Source of the DNA: an uncultured Alphaproteobacteria bacterium
GTDB taxonomy: Bacteria; Pseudomonadota; Alphaproteobacteria; Rhodobacterales; Rhodobacteraceae
Reading direction: 5' to 3'
DNA: 64,000 nucleotides
NCBI GenBank assembly: GCA_902596605.1
Contig: CACJUU010000010.1
Span: forward strand, 1 to 64,000
Below, piece after piece: positions 16,805 through 25,862 of this stretch. The translations under genes and the position numbers were made by a program. Under the pieces are notes generated by a model, which was given only the letters and a program-made list of their open reading frames with translations, was not told the origin of the DNA and ran no database searches. Numbering within the stretch: position 1 is the stretch's first letter; each line of letters starts with the position of its first letter.

Positions 16805-18052
16805 TTAATGAGCTACTGCTGCCGCAGCGCTCTCATCTATTAGTCTTCCTTCTGAAAACCTATCTATTGAAAATGGAGATGCCAACTTCCCCGGTTGCTC
16901 ATTATATATCATTTCTGCCGTAGCCCAACCTGAACCGGGAATAGCTTTAAACCCCCCAGTTCCCCATCCACAATTTATATACAAACCATCAACGGGAGTT
17001 TTTGAAATTATGGGAGATCTATCGCCTGTCATATCTACTATTCCCCCCCATTGTCGCAGTTGTCGTAAACGACTTATTACCGGAAAAGTCTCGACCAAAG
17101 CGCGCACTGTTTCTTCAATATGGAGAAAGCTTCCTCGTTGACTATAGTTGTTATATCCATCGGCTCCGCCACCTATAACGAGCTCACCTTTGTCAGACTG
17201 ACTTAAATATCCATGTACCGTATTAGCCATAACAACACAATCTATAATGGGCTTTATTGGCTCCGACACCAATGCTTGGAGAGCCACCGACTCAATTGGC
17301 AATCTAAATCCTGCCAAGTCGGCCAGAACACTTGAATGACCTGCCGCGACGAAACAAACTTTTTTTGCTTTTATGTTTCCTTTGGTAGTTTCCACTCCCA
17401 CGATTTTCTCTCTTTTCTTTTTTACGCCAATAACCTCACACTGCTCTATAATATCGATGCCATAGTCAGAGCACTTTCTAGCATATCCCCAAGCCACAGC
17501 GTCATGGCGTGCTGTTCCGCCCCTAGGCTGCCAAAGTGCTCCTAGCACTGGGAATCTTGGCCCGTCGATATTAATAATTGGCACTATTTCTTTTACCTTC
17601 TCTGGAGCAACCATTTTGGTATCTACCCCATTAATTCTATTTGCATGAGATGTTCTCTTCATCGCTCTCAATTCATGCTCTGTCTGACAAAGCATTAGAA
17701 CGCCTCTAGGGCTAAACATAACATTATAATTGAGATCTTGTGAAAGCGTCTCATATAGAAATCGAGACTTTTCATAAATACCAATGGAGCTTTCTTGCAA
17801 ATAGTTAGAGCGAATTATAGTAGTATTGCGCCCGGTATTTCCACCGCCAATCCAACCTTTTTCTATCACAGCAATATCCGTGATATTATAATTCTTAGCC
17901 AAATAATAAGCAGTTGCGAGTCCATGGCCTCCTCCACCCACGATTATTATCTGATATTCCTTCTTAGGCTGGCGTTTTGTCCAAGCTTTTTCCCAGCCCA
18001 GATTATCTCTAAAGGCTTCGGTAAAAATGGAAGAAAAAGAGTATCTTTTCAA
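16805..18052 (-). CDS. soxB: Sarcosine oxidase, beta subunit
   Basis: Catalytic flavin subunit (415 residues). The FAD site GGGGHG lies at about 39-44 and the segment IGGGNTGRNTTIIRSNYL follows. His183 in GGTARHDAVAWGY corresponds to the histidine that covalently holds FMN in characterised enzymes. C-terminal YINCGWGTGGFKAIPGSG closes the DAO-type fold. No glyA, folD or purU lies next to the operon in this window, unlike some other sox loci. Confidence 0.96.
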   Translation of the reverse strand: MKRYSFSSIFTEAFRDNLGWEKAWTKRQPKKEYQIIIVGGGGHGLATAYYLAKNYNITDIAVIEKGWIGGGNTGRNTTIIRSNYLQESSIGIYEKSRFLYETLSQDLNYNVMFSPRGVLMLCQTEHELRAMKRTSHANRINGVDTKMVAPEKVKEIVPIINIDGPRFPVLGALWQPRGGTARHDAVAWGYARKCSDYGIDIIEQCEVIGVKKKREKIVGVETTKGNIKAKKVCFVAAGHSSVLADLAGFRLPIESVALQALVSEPIKPIIDCVVMANTVHGYLSQSDKGELVIGGGADGYNNYSQRGSFLHIEETVRALVETFPVISRLRQLRQWGGIVDMTGDRSPIISKTPVDGLYINCGWGTGGFKAIPGSGWATAEMIYNEQPGKLASPFSIDRFSEGRLIDESAAAAVAH

Positions 18053-18151
18053 ATTTTGTTTCCCCTAAATAACCCTTGTTTGGCTGGCACAAAAAATATA
18101 TACCATAGAGCACGTTTTCCTTGGAACGACACCCTGGACAAGAAATAAATA

Positions 18152-18892
18152 ATGTACCTTTCAATTCTACTATTTGTTATAATCCTTACAAGCTTGTTTT
18201 TATTCTTTAGATACTTTATTTCAATATCGCACGGAGCTAATAAAAATCATAAAAATCTTCCTTCTTTAAAAGCCATAATTAATAAACGCTACGTATTTTC
18301 CATGCTAAGTTTTATTTTTCTTACCGTTTTACTTTATTCTGGTTTAGGAAGACCTGATCTCCTTCAACCACAATTACAGCAAAAAAAATTAGAACTTCCG
18401 TATATGCAGAGCCTTCAGGTTAAAGAGGACGCGGATGGGAATGCGGAACTGCTTTTATTATATAAAAAACTAAAGATGACGCTGGTAAAAAGACCAAATG
18501 ACATCCCGGGATACAGTTTATTGGTAAAAACCTGCCTTAGTTTGAATAAATACTCAGAAGCACGTCTAGCACAAGAAAAAGTACTGTATTTAAAAAGTAA
18601 GTCCTCAAATTTAGATGATTATATCCTCTTATTGGATACATATTTTATTGCAGCTGGTGGACGGTTCTCAATAGAGGCATCAAAAATTTTAAATAGAATG
18701 AAAAATGAATATGCGTTGAATGAAAATATTTACTTTTTCACAGCCTTGGAGCACATAGAACGAAAGGAATATCAGTCTGCTTTAAATATTTATAAAAAAA
18801 TTAAAAATAAAAATACTCTTAAAAAAGAAAAGTTAATTTTATTAAAGAATAAACTTGAAAACTTGGGCCTTCCAATTCAGCAAAAAAAATAG
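18152..18892 (+). CDS. ccmI: CcmI/CycH-like TPR membrane protein
   Basis: Probable cytochrome c maturation factor that holds apocytochrome for haem attachment. The 246-residue product has two transmembrane helices (about 2-20 and 48-65) around a short loop, then YSGLGRPDLLQPQL, which matches the start of the periplasmic part of CcmI, then TPR-like helices (about 95-235). The rest of the ccm operon is not here, as is usual for Rhodobacterales where ccmI stands apart. Other TPR membrane proteins cannot be excluded. Confidence 0.7.
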   Translation: MYLSILLFVIILTSLFLFFRYFISISHGANKNHKNLPSLKAIINKRYVFSMLSFIFLTVLLYSGLGRPDLLQPQLQQKKLELPYMQSLQVKEDADGNAELLLLYKKLKMTLVKRPNDIPGYSLLVKTCLSLNKYSEARLAQEKVLYLKSKSSNLDDYILLLDTYFIAAGGRFSIEASKILNRMKNEYALNENIYFFTALEHIERKEYQSALNIYKKIKNKNTLKKEKLILLKNKLENLGLPIQQKK

Positions 18893-18893
18893 A

Positions 18894-19376
18894 ATGATTA
18901 GGGAAAATTTAAACGAATTTTTTAATGACACAAAAAGAGTTGGTCCTTTTCTAGGCATTGACTTAGGAGAAAAAAGGGTAGGGCTATCCATATCTGACAG
19001 AACGCAAAGCATAGCGTCAAACTATGCTACTCTACAAAAGAAAAAATTTACCGTTTTTTCTTTAGACCTCAAGTCAATTATTGATAAAGAAATAATTTGC
19101 GGAATAGTAATTGGGTTGCCTTTAAATATGGACGGTTCAGAGGGACCAAAATGCCAGTCTGTACGTGATTTTGCTAAAAATTTTTCTAACATTGTCGACC
19201 TACCCATAACGTTTTGGGATGAAAGACTAACAACGGTCGCTGCGGAAAGATCTCTGTTGTCGGCCGATTTATCACGAAAAAAAAGACGGCAAGTAGTTGA
19301 TTCAGTTGCTGCTGTTTTGATTTTACAAAATTTACTGGATCGTTTAAAAAACATGGATAAAAAAAATGCCCGATAA
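18894..19376 (+). CDS. ruvX: YqgF/RuvX-type nuclease (putative pre-16S rRNA nuclease)
   Basis: RNase H-fold protein acting in 16S rRNA 5' processing and proposed earlier as a Holliday junction resolvase. The 160-residue protein has Asp23 in FLGIDLGEKRVG, a WDERLTT segment with the second acid, and the C-terminal Asp of VDSVAA. The ATG at 18894 is one base past the ccmI stop; an upstream in-frame start at 18855 would overlap ccmI and is rejected. Confidence 0.92.
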   Translation: MIRENLNEFFNDTKRVGPFLGIDLGEKRVGLSISDRTQSIASNYATLQKKKFTVFSLDLKSIIDKEIICGIVIGLPLNMDGSEGPKCQSVRDFAKNFSNIVDLPITFWDERLTTVAAERSLLSADLSRKKRRQVVDSVAAVLILQNLLDRLKNMDKKNAR

Positions 19377-19378
19377 TT

Positions 19379-19407
19379 TTTTTATTTTATCTAATTTAAA
19401 ATAAAAA
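19379..19407. terminator. All-AT hairpin between convergent ruvX and dusA
   Basis: Perfect 11-bp inverted repeat, TTTTTATTTTA (19379-19389) and TAAAATAAAAA (19397-19407), with a 7-base loop, in the 43-base gap between two converging genes. It has no G-C pairs and is only flanked by T-runs on its own arms, so it is a weak candidate for a two-way terminator. Confidence 0.3.
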
Positions 19408-19419
19408 TAGCCTGCTCCA

Positions 19420-20394
19420 TTAACAATAGATCGGAACCAAGTTAGAAAGCCTCTCTAATTTTTCCGAATCTGTTGTTTCATTGCAGAATAAAACACGCTT
19501 AAACTGCTTTGTGTTCGCTTGGCCCTTAAATGCGCCTTTCAAATGTTTTAAAATTCCCTTTATTGCTGTCCCTTCAGCCTTCTCTCGATAACAATACTCA
19601 ATCATATTCCTAATGGCATCTTTCATGCTTCTGACCTTTTCCACTCGATCAAAAATTTCATTGTCTACATTCAATAATATTGATGGATTTTCATACGCTT
19701 CCCTACCAATCATTACACCTGCAACTCGATTTTTCACACAAGATTTCATCTCTTTTAATTCGGTTAACCCTCCATTTAAAATAATATCAAGTTCTGGAAA
19801 ATTTTTTTGCATTTCAAAAACTAAAGGATATTGGAGCGGAGGAATTGATCTATTGTCTTTCGGGGACAGACCTCGAAGTAGCGCTTTCCTAGCATGTATG
19901 ATAAACACGCTACATCCAGAGTTTGCCACCTTTGTTATAAATTCAGGTAGGACTTCATCAGGATTTTGATCATCCACGCCAATTCTTGACTTTACAGTTA
20001 CTGGAATTTTTCCTGCGGAGCGTTTCATTGCTTCTACGCAAGATCTAACTAAATCAATTTTTTTCATAAGTGCTGCTCCAAAGTTTCCATATTTCACTCT
20101 AGATGACGGGCATCCAACATTTAGGTTGATCTCATCATATCCAAAGTCCACGGCTATCTTGGTGGCTTCAGATAGAAGCTTAGGGTCATTTCCTCCTAGT
20201 TGTAGAGCGACAGGATGTTCAATAGGATTGAACTTCAAAAACCTTTCTCTTTCACCAAAAATAATTGCTCTGTCGACAATCATTTCACTATATAATAAAG
20301 CGTGTTGCGATAATTGTCTGTGGAAGTATCTACAGTGTCTATCAGTGCAATCCATCATAGGGGCAACACTAAGCAGTCTATTTAAGCTATCCAA
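19420..20394 (-). CDS. dusA: tRNA-dihydrouridine(20/20a) synthase
   Basis: FMN enzyme reducing uridine to dihydrouridine in the tRNA D-loop. The 324-residue protein opens with the DusA signature SVAPMMDCTDRHCRYFHRQL, has the catalytic Cys95 in LNVGCPSSRV, and the FMN-phosphate site ILNGGL...GVMIGREAYENP. The subfamily is set by TDRHCRYF and the H-L-K-G-F-like segment KGILKHLKGAF. The TTG at 20394, after a GAAGAG Shine-Dalgarno, overlaps the stop of the upstream gene by 8 bases; upstream GTG and TTG codons are alternatives. Confidence 0.9.
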   Translation of the reverse strand: MDSLNRLLSVAPMMDCTDRHCRYFHRQLSQHALLYSEMIVDRAIIFGERERFLKFNPIEHPVALQLGGNDPKLLSEATKIAVDFGYDEINLNVGCPSSRVKYGNFGAALMKKIDLVRSCVEAMKRSAGKIPVTVKSRIGVDDQNPDEVLPEFITKVANSGCSVFIIHARKALLRGLSPKDNRSIPPLQYPLVFEMQKNFPELDIILNGGLTELKEMKSCVKNRVAGVMIGREAYENPSILLNVDNEIFDRVEKVRSMKDAIRNMIEYCYREKAEGTAIKGILKHLKGAFKGQANTKQFKRVLFCNETTDSEKLERLSNLVPIYC

Positions 20395-21157
20395 CCAACT
20401 TCTCTTCACTGCTAGCAAAAGTTTCGTTACTTAATGCATCTCTAAAAGCTGAAAATAACTTCACTGAATTCTCATCTCTCGAAGCCTGCCACTCAGGATG
20501 CCATTGCACTGCCAGACAAAAACCCTTTGACCCAACAATTGATATAGCTTCTGGTGTACCATCAGGTGCGACGCCATCTATTGATACCCTCTGTCCTGGT
20601 TGGTCGATACCCTGTCCGTGTAGAGAGTTGACATTAATCTCTTTTTTACAAAATATCTCTTCAAAGACACTACCAGGTAAAAAAGATACCTTATGTCTAA
20701 GTGCAAATTTCTGTTCCAAAGTGCCATCAGGTGGCATTCTATGGTTCATCCTGCCAGGTAAATCACGTATTTCAGGATGCAAAGAGCCTCCAAAGGCTAC
20801 ATTAAACTCTTGAAAGCCTCTACATATACCTAAAATAGGTTTTCCAATCCTCTCGCATTCCTTTATGAGAGGAATTACAACTTGATCTCTTCCCACATCG
20901 AATTCCCCGTGCTCTTTAGTTGCTTTTTGTCCATAAAATTTGGGATGAACATTTGGACGCCCACCCGTAAATATAAAGCCATCACATATGTTGATTAGTT
21001 CTTCAGTTGTTGCGTTTTTCGGCACCCCTGGCACAACTAGCGAAATTGCGTTGCAGATTTCCACAAGTGGCTCGATATTCATTAAACCCGTTGTTTGAGC
21101 TGGATAAGTGTCATTGATCAAGTGCGAGTTTCCTATTATGCCTACAACTGGCTTCAC
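20387..21157 (-). CDS. Class I glutamine amidotransferase, C26 gamma-Glu-GABA hydrolase-like
   Basis: A 256-residue peptidase C26 protein, related to PuuD, which cleaves gamma-glutamyl-GABA in putrescine breakdown. Catalytic Cys112 lies in LGICRGFQEFNVAFGG, and the His-Glu pair in AVQWHPEW. No other put or puu genes are near, so the true substrate is open. The GTG at 21157 has a GGAG Shine-Dalgarno six bases upstream, which decides the start over an in-frame TTG at 21169. Coupled by overlap to dusA. Confidence 0.85.
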   Translation of the reverse strand: MKPVVGIIGNSHLINDTYPAQTTGLMNIEPLVEICNAISLVVPGVPKNATTEELINICDGFIFTGGRPNVHPKFYGQKATKEHGEFDVGRDQVVIPLIKECERIGKPILGICRGFQEFNVAFGGSLHPEIRDLPGRMNHRMPPDGTLEQKFALRHKVSFLPGSVFEEIFCKKEINVNSLHGQGIDQPGQRVSIDGVAPDGTPEAISIVGSKGFCLAVQWHPEWQASRDENSVKLFSAFRDALSNETFASSEEKLVG

Positions 21158-21182
21158 TTTATTCTCCAAAGCATCATTCGAA

Positions 21183-21196
21183 TAGCTAAATAGCTA
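21183..21196. promoter_or_regulatory. TAGCTA repeat in the C26 amidotransferase/pepN divergent gap
   Basis: TAGCTA-AA-TAGCTA is both an inverted and a direct repeat. It lies 26 bases upstream of the amidotransferase start in the 111-base gap shared with pepN. Could be an operator; AT-rich context makes chance occurrence possible. Confidence 0.2.
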
Positions 21197-21268
21197 TATT
21201 TTTTAATAATTCCTGTTATCTATTAAAACATATAGTTGGATAAGTCAAAGTCGACATAAAGGAGCAAC

Positions 21269-23827
21269 GTGACTGAAGTTAAATATAAATTACTCGAAGA
21301 CTACGTTCCCCCTATTTATAGACAGCAGTCTGTTTCACTGGAATTTTTCTTAGACCCTAAAAAAACAGTCCTTAAGTCTAATATTCACTTTTCACATAAT
21401 GATAACAAACCAACGGATTTAATTCTGCAAGGGGAAAATATTCGGTTGAGTTATCTGAAAATAGATGGCGAGCAGATTGTGCTAGATCACCTTATTTTTA
21501 TGAAGCATAAACTAGTTATTCCCAAAAAATTTCTTGGCCCAAGAGACTTTCAGGTTGAGATGGAAAATATTCTTAATCCATCAACAAATAAAACTTTAGA
21601 GGGACTATATTTGTCTGAGGGCATTTTCGTAACACAATGTGAGCCCGAGGGATTCAGGAAGATATGCTATTCTCTTGATCGTCCAGATGTACTTTCTACT
21701 TACACGGTAAGAATACATGGATCATATGCTCACATGTTGTCTAACGGAAACCCAATAACAATTTCAAATAATTATTCTGAATGGCGCGATCCATTTCCAA
21801 AACCCAGCTATCTTTTTGCGCTGGTGGCAGGTGATCTTATGTTTGATGAAGAAACTTTTACAACTTTATCTGGTAAATTGGTTATAATAAAAATTTTCTA
21901 CCAGAAAGAGCATGTTGGCAAAGCAAAGCATGCACTTATGTGTATTAGAAAAGCGATGGCATGGGATGAAATTAATTATGGCCGTGAATATGATCTAGAT
22001 GTTCTTAACATAGTGGCTGTCGATGACTTTAATGCGGGAGCAATGGAAAATAAAGGCCTTAATATTTTTAATTCCAAATATATACTTAATGATGACGATA
22101 CTTCTACAGACGCCGATTTTGCCCTTACAGAAGCGATCATAGCACATGAATATTTCCATAACTGGACTGGGAATAGAGTAACCTGTCGTGATTGGTTCCA
22201 ACTATGTTTGAAAGAAGGGCTTACTGTTTTTCGTGAACAGGAATATACGGAAGACCAATTAGAGAAAGAAATTTCTCGTATAAATCAAACAGATTTCCTT
22301 ATAAAAAACCAGTTTAAAGAGGACGCAGGACCACTTTCGCATCCTGCTAGACCGACAAGGTACCTTGAAATAAATAATTTTTACACGGCTACAGTTTATG
22401 AAAAAAGTGCGGAAATTATAAGAATGCTCAAAAAAATTATTGGAAGAGGAAACTTTTTACAAGGAATGGACCAGTTTTTTAAAAATCAAGATGGGTGCGC
22501 ATGTACCCTGGAAGATTTTCAAAAAGATTTTGAACTTGTTCTTAACAAAAATTTAGAAAAATTTTTTAAATGGTTTCATGAACCAGGAACACCAAAGTTA
22601 GTGGTTTCTGAAAAATTTGTTGGCAACAATTACGAAGTAACGTTTAGACAAGAAAAGCCAACAAATCAAAGAAAATATTCAAATAAAGTTATACCCATAA
22701 CATATAAGATTTTAAACAGTAAGGGTCAATTTTTACAGCCAGAGAAAACGCTCGTACTTGATGAAGAAAAAACCTCAATTGCATTAAAGAACCTAAGTAA
22801 AAAACCGGCTATTTCTCTATTGAATTCCTTTTCAGCCCCAGTAATAGTTGAATTTAAACAATCGATTGATGATTTATTTGCTATTTTGGAGTTTGAAACA
22901 GATTTCACAAGCGTGTGGTTGACCAAAAAGAAGCTCGACTATATAGCATTGGAAAAAATAGCTTCTGATCAACCCAATGTTGAAAACGTTATCTCTAGAA
23001 TTTATGAGCTTCTCATAACTAAAGTTCATACCCCTTCACTACTTGCAAAGCTTCTAGAACCACTCAATGATAATGAGTACTTCTCCAGATTATTGGAAAC
23101 AACTACACCTGACCCAAAAGCCATGCAAACAGACATTCGTAAATACGAAGATTTATACAAGAGGTGCTTTAAGGAATTTTCTATAGCTTACTTTAAGAGT
23201 TTTATACACAACAGACGATATTTGAGAGAAAATTCTAATTATCAGGAAAGACTGTTAGCATGTGCATTAATGTTTTTGAATAAAGGTACAAATTTCCTTG
23301 ATGATTTTCTCGATATTATTTTTACTACATCTAATAATATGAGCTTAAAGGTTTCGTGCCTAGTTAATTACATCGGAAGAAACGATAAAAAAGAAAATAT
23401 TAAAAGATTTTATCTACAGTATGGGAAAAACAAAGTCCTATTGAATAAGTGGTTTGCAACCCAAATACAATATTCAACTCCTAAACTGGCTTTAGATCGA
23501 CTCCGCAAACTGACAACACATAGCGACTTCAATATGTTTAACCCCAATAACTTCCATAGCGTAATAGGAACTTTTGCAAAAAGAAATTTCCACGCTTTTC
23601 ATCAAGAAGATGGGTGTGGATATAACGAAATAGCAGATTGGATAAAAAAAATTGATACAGAAAATCCCCAAATTGCTGCAAGTACTACTAAGGCTTTTAT
23701 GCAAATTAAATTCTTACCCAAGACTTACAGGACAAAAGCGAAAGCTTCTTTAAATGCTATTTCGAATGGCAATAACCTCTCAAAAGACACTTCTGAAATA
23801 CTTAACAAGATTGAGGCGTCTTTATAG
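21269..23827 (+). CDS. pepN: Aminopeptidase N (M1 family)
   Basis: Zinc aminopeptidase removing N-terminal residues from peptides in the cytoplasm. The 852-residue protein has the exopeptidase motif GAMEN at 257-261 and the zinc site HEYFH (His293, Glu294, His297) with Glu316 at the HEXXH-X18-E spacing. C-terminal helical domains (about 530-852) match PepN of E. coli type. The GTG start follows an AAAGGAG Shine-Dalgarno. Confidence 0.97.
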   Translation: MTEVKYKLLEDYVPPIYRQQSVSLEFFLDPKKTVLKSNIHFSHNDNKPTDLILQGENIRLSYLKIDGEQIVLDHLIFMKHKLVIPKKFLGPRDFQVEMENILNPSTNKTLEGLYLSEGIFVTQCEPEGFRKICYSLDRPDVLSTYTVRIHGSYAHMLSNGNPITISNNYSEWRDPFPKPSYLFALVAGDLMFDEETFTTLSGKLVIIKIFYQKEHVGKAKHALMCIRKAMAWDEINYGREYDLDVLNIVAVDDFNAGAMENKGLNIFNSKYILNDDDTSTDADFALTEAIIAHEYFHNWTGNRVTCRDWFQLCLKEGLTVFREQEYTEDQLEKEISRINQTDFLIKNQFKEDAGPLSHPARPTRYLEINNFYTATVYEKSAEIIRMLKKIIGRGNFLQGMDQFFKNQDGCACTLEDFQKDFELVLNKNLEKFFKWFHEPGTPKLVVSEKFVGNNYEVTFRQEKPTNQRKYSNKVIPITYKILNSKGQFLQPEKTLVLDEEKTSIALKNLSKKPAISLLNSFSAPVIVEFKQSIDDLFAILEFETDFTSVWLTKKKLDYIALEKIASDQPNVENVISRIYELLITKVHTPSLLAKLLEPLNDNEYFSRLLETTTPDPKAMQTDIRKYEDLYKRCFKEFSIAYFKSFIHNRRYLRENSNYQERLLACALMFLNKGTNFLDDFLDIIFTTSNNMSLKVSCLVNYIGRNDKKENIKRFYLQYGKNKVLLNKWFATQIQYSTPKLALDRLRKLTTHSDFNMFNPNNFHSVIGTFAKRNFHAFHQEDGCGYNEIADWIKKIDTENPQIAASTTKAFMQIKFLPKTYRTKAKASLNAISNGNNLSKDTSEILNKIEASL

Positions 23828-23890
23828 TATTTTTTATTGATTATAGGAACAGGTTTAGATACTGATTGCGTAGGAAAGCAAAGAAGAAAA

Positions 23891-25384
23891 ATGAACATAG
23901 AAAAGTCACAGCTAATAAAAGGAGCAAAGAACGATTTCGTTTTTGTGATTGGGTTAGAAGTTCATGCTCAGGTTAGATCAAACTCTAAACTCTTCTCAGG
24001 CGCTTCAACAGAATTTGGGGCTGAACCAAACTCTAACGTAAGTTTTATAGACGCAGGGATGCCTGGGATGTTACCTGTTGTAAACTCATTTTGTATTGAG
24101 CAGGCGGTGAAAACCGGCCTAGGAATAAACGCAGAAATTAATCTCATTTCAAGATTTGATAGAAAAAATTACTTTTATCCTGATTTGCCACAAGGATACC
24201 AAATTAGCCAGCTATACGAACCAATTGTTGGGAAAGGTATAATATCCATCCAAACAGAAGAAAAATTGCCAAAGGAGGTAGGCATAGAGCGCATTCATCT
24301 GGAGCAAGATGCAGGGAAGTCTATACATGATATGGATCCAACCACCAGTTTTGTTGATTTGAATAGAACAGGTATAGCGCTGATGGAAATTGTTTCTAAA
24401 CCAGAAATCAATAGTCCATTCGAAGCTGTAGAATATATAAAAAAATTAAGGTTGATAATGAGGTATCTTGAAACATGTGACGGCAATATGCAAGAGGGCT
24501 CTTTGAGAGCAGACATAAATGTTTCAGTTTGTGAGATCAACACTTATCAAAAATTTATAGAAACAGGTGATTATGACTTACTTGGGACTAGGTGCGAGAT
24601 AAAGAATATGAACTCATTAAAATTTATACAACAAGCAATAAATTTTGAAGCTCGCAGACAAATAAAACTTAAAGAAGCTGGAAAAGAAATTGCCCAAGAA
24701 ACTAGACTTTATGACCCAAGTAAAAATCAAACCCGTCCCTTGAGAAGTAAAGAAGATGCACATGATTACCGGTATTTTCCTTGCCCAGACTTATTAAATA
24801 TTGAGTTAGAGAGAGGGTGGGTTGATAAAATAAGAGATGATCTCCCAGAGTTACCTGACCAAAAGATTCTTAGATTTATAAATGACTTCAATATCACCCC
24901 TTATGACGCTGAGGTAATAATTGCAGAAAAGTCTACAGCAGAATTTTTTGAGGCTATCGCGACAAATACGGATGGGAAAATAGCGGCAAACTTACTCATC
25001 AATGAATTGTTTGGTCGGTTAAATAAGGATAATTTATCTTTCAACGAAAATCCAACCACTGTTGAACAGATAAGAGAATTAATAAATCTTATACAGGAAG
25101 ATAAAATCTCTAGCAAAGGAGCTAAAGAGATTTTCGATCATATTTGGAATTCTGGTGGTAATCCAACCGATCTGGTAGATAAGTTGGGACTTCGTCAAGT
25201 GCAAGATACAAATCTAATTGAACAAATAGTTGATGATGTTATAAAGGAAAATCCAGCGCAGGTAGATAAAGTCAAAAGCAATCCAAAACTGATTGGTTGG
25301 TTTGTTGGACAAGTAATGAAAAAATCTGAAGGGAAAGCGGACCCAAAAATCATTAATAAGATTGTTAATGAAAAACTTATGTGA
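23891..25384 (+). CDS. gatB: Asp-tRNA(Asn)/Glu-tRNA(Gln) amidotransferase, subunit B
   Basis: tRNA-binding and kinase subunit of GatCAB, which converts Glu-tRNA(Gln) (and Asp-tRNA(Asn)) to the amide form. The 497-residue product opens with VIGLEVHAQVRSNSKLFSGA and contains RKNYFYPDLPQGYQISQ, the RxDxNVSV metal segment (RADINVSV) and the C-terminal YqeY tail (WFVGQVMKKSEGKADP). The ATG at 23891 is preferred over an open extension to a TTG at 23837. gatC and gatA lie 31 kb away. Confidence 0.96.
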   Translation: MNIEKSQLIKGAKNDFVFVIGLEVHAQVRSNSKLFSGASTEFGAEPNSNVSFIDAGMPGMLPVVNSFCIEQAVKTGLGINAEINLISRFDRKNYFYPDLPQGYQISQLYEPIVGKGIISIQTEEKLPKEVGIERIHLEQDAGKSIHDMDPTTSFVDLNRTGIALMEIVSKPEINSPFEAVEYIKKLRLIMRYLETCDGNMQEGSLRADINVSVCEINTYQKFIETGDYDLLGTRCEIKNMNSLKFIQQAINFEARRQIKLKEAGKEIAQETRLYDPSKNQTRPLRSKEDAHDYRYFPCPDLLNIELERGWVDKIRDDLPELPDQKILRFINDFNITPYDAEVIIAEKSTAEFFEAIATNTDGKIAANLLINELFGRLNKDNLSFNENPTTVEQIRELINLIQEDKISSKGAKEIFDHIWNSGGNPTDLVDKLGLRQVQDTNLIEQIVDDVIKENPAQVDKVKSNPKLIGWFVGQVMKKSEGKADPKIINKIVNEKLM

Positions 25385-25392
25385 TCAAAACG

Positions 25393-25435
25393 CGTCCTGC
25401 TGAGAGATATCAGGGCGGAACTTATTGTTCTTTTT
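25393..25435 (+). terminator. Candidate gatB terminator
   Basis: CGTCCTG (25393-25399) pairs with CAGGGCG (25411-25417) and is followed at once by GAAC/GTTC (25418-25430) and a five-T run (25431-25435). Position 9 bases after the gatB stop in a 134-base convergent gap suits a terminator, but both stems are short. Confidence 0.4.
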
Positions 25436-25518
25436 CGGTTTTGAATTCTAGTTTTGTTACAAAAAAAAACATAATTATCCTTAAGTGTAGTTACTATTGA
25501 AAATATTAGCTTTCCATT

Positions 25519-25773
25519 TTATTGAAACTTTATTGATAGTGCATGGATATTTTTCATCATCCTAGAACCTAAAGCCTTATGAATAGCTCTTTCTCGAGAT
25601 ACCCGAGACATTTTTTCAAAAATCTTTGCGCTAATTATTACTTTGAAGTGAGTTTGTGTTCCATCCTTAAACCCACCATGACCACGATGCAGCTCACTTT
25701 CATCTACAACCTCTAAAAAAATAGGTTCAAAGGTTTTTCGTAGAATTTTATCTATCATGCTTACGTAATTCAT
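25519..25773 (-). CDS. bolA: BolA-family protein
   Basis: Small partner of monothiol glutaredoxins in Fe-S trafficking and stress response. The 84-residue protein shows the class II KH-like fold with the conserved HGGFKDGTQTHFKVIIS segment and the R-A-I-H-K-A-L helix. A GGATAA Shine-Dalgarno supports the ATG at 25773. Divergent from the J-domain gene, an order seen with cobS-cobT in Rhodobacterales. Confidence 0.93.
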   Translation of the reverse strand: MNYVSMIDKILRKTFEPIFLEVVDESELHRGHGGFKDGTQTHFKVIISAKIFEKMSRVSRERAIHKALGSRMMKNIHALSIKFQ

Positions 25774-25862
25774 ATATTTTATCCAAAAGGTTAAATTTTT
25801 TCTTGGTTATATCTATAATGGCACTATTGTATATATCCTTACAAATATAAAAGAAAATCGAG

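Noticed and set aside
23837-23890. Upstream extension of gatB
   Set aside because: TTG start without Shine-Dalgarno; family alignment begins after the ATG at 23891.
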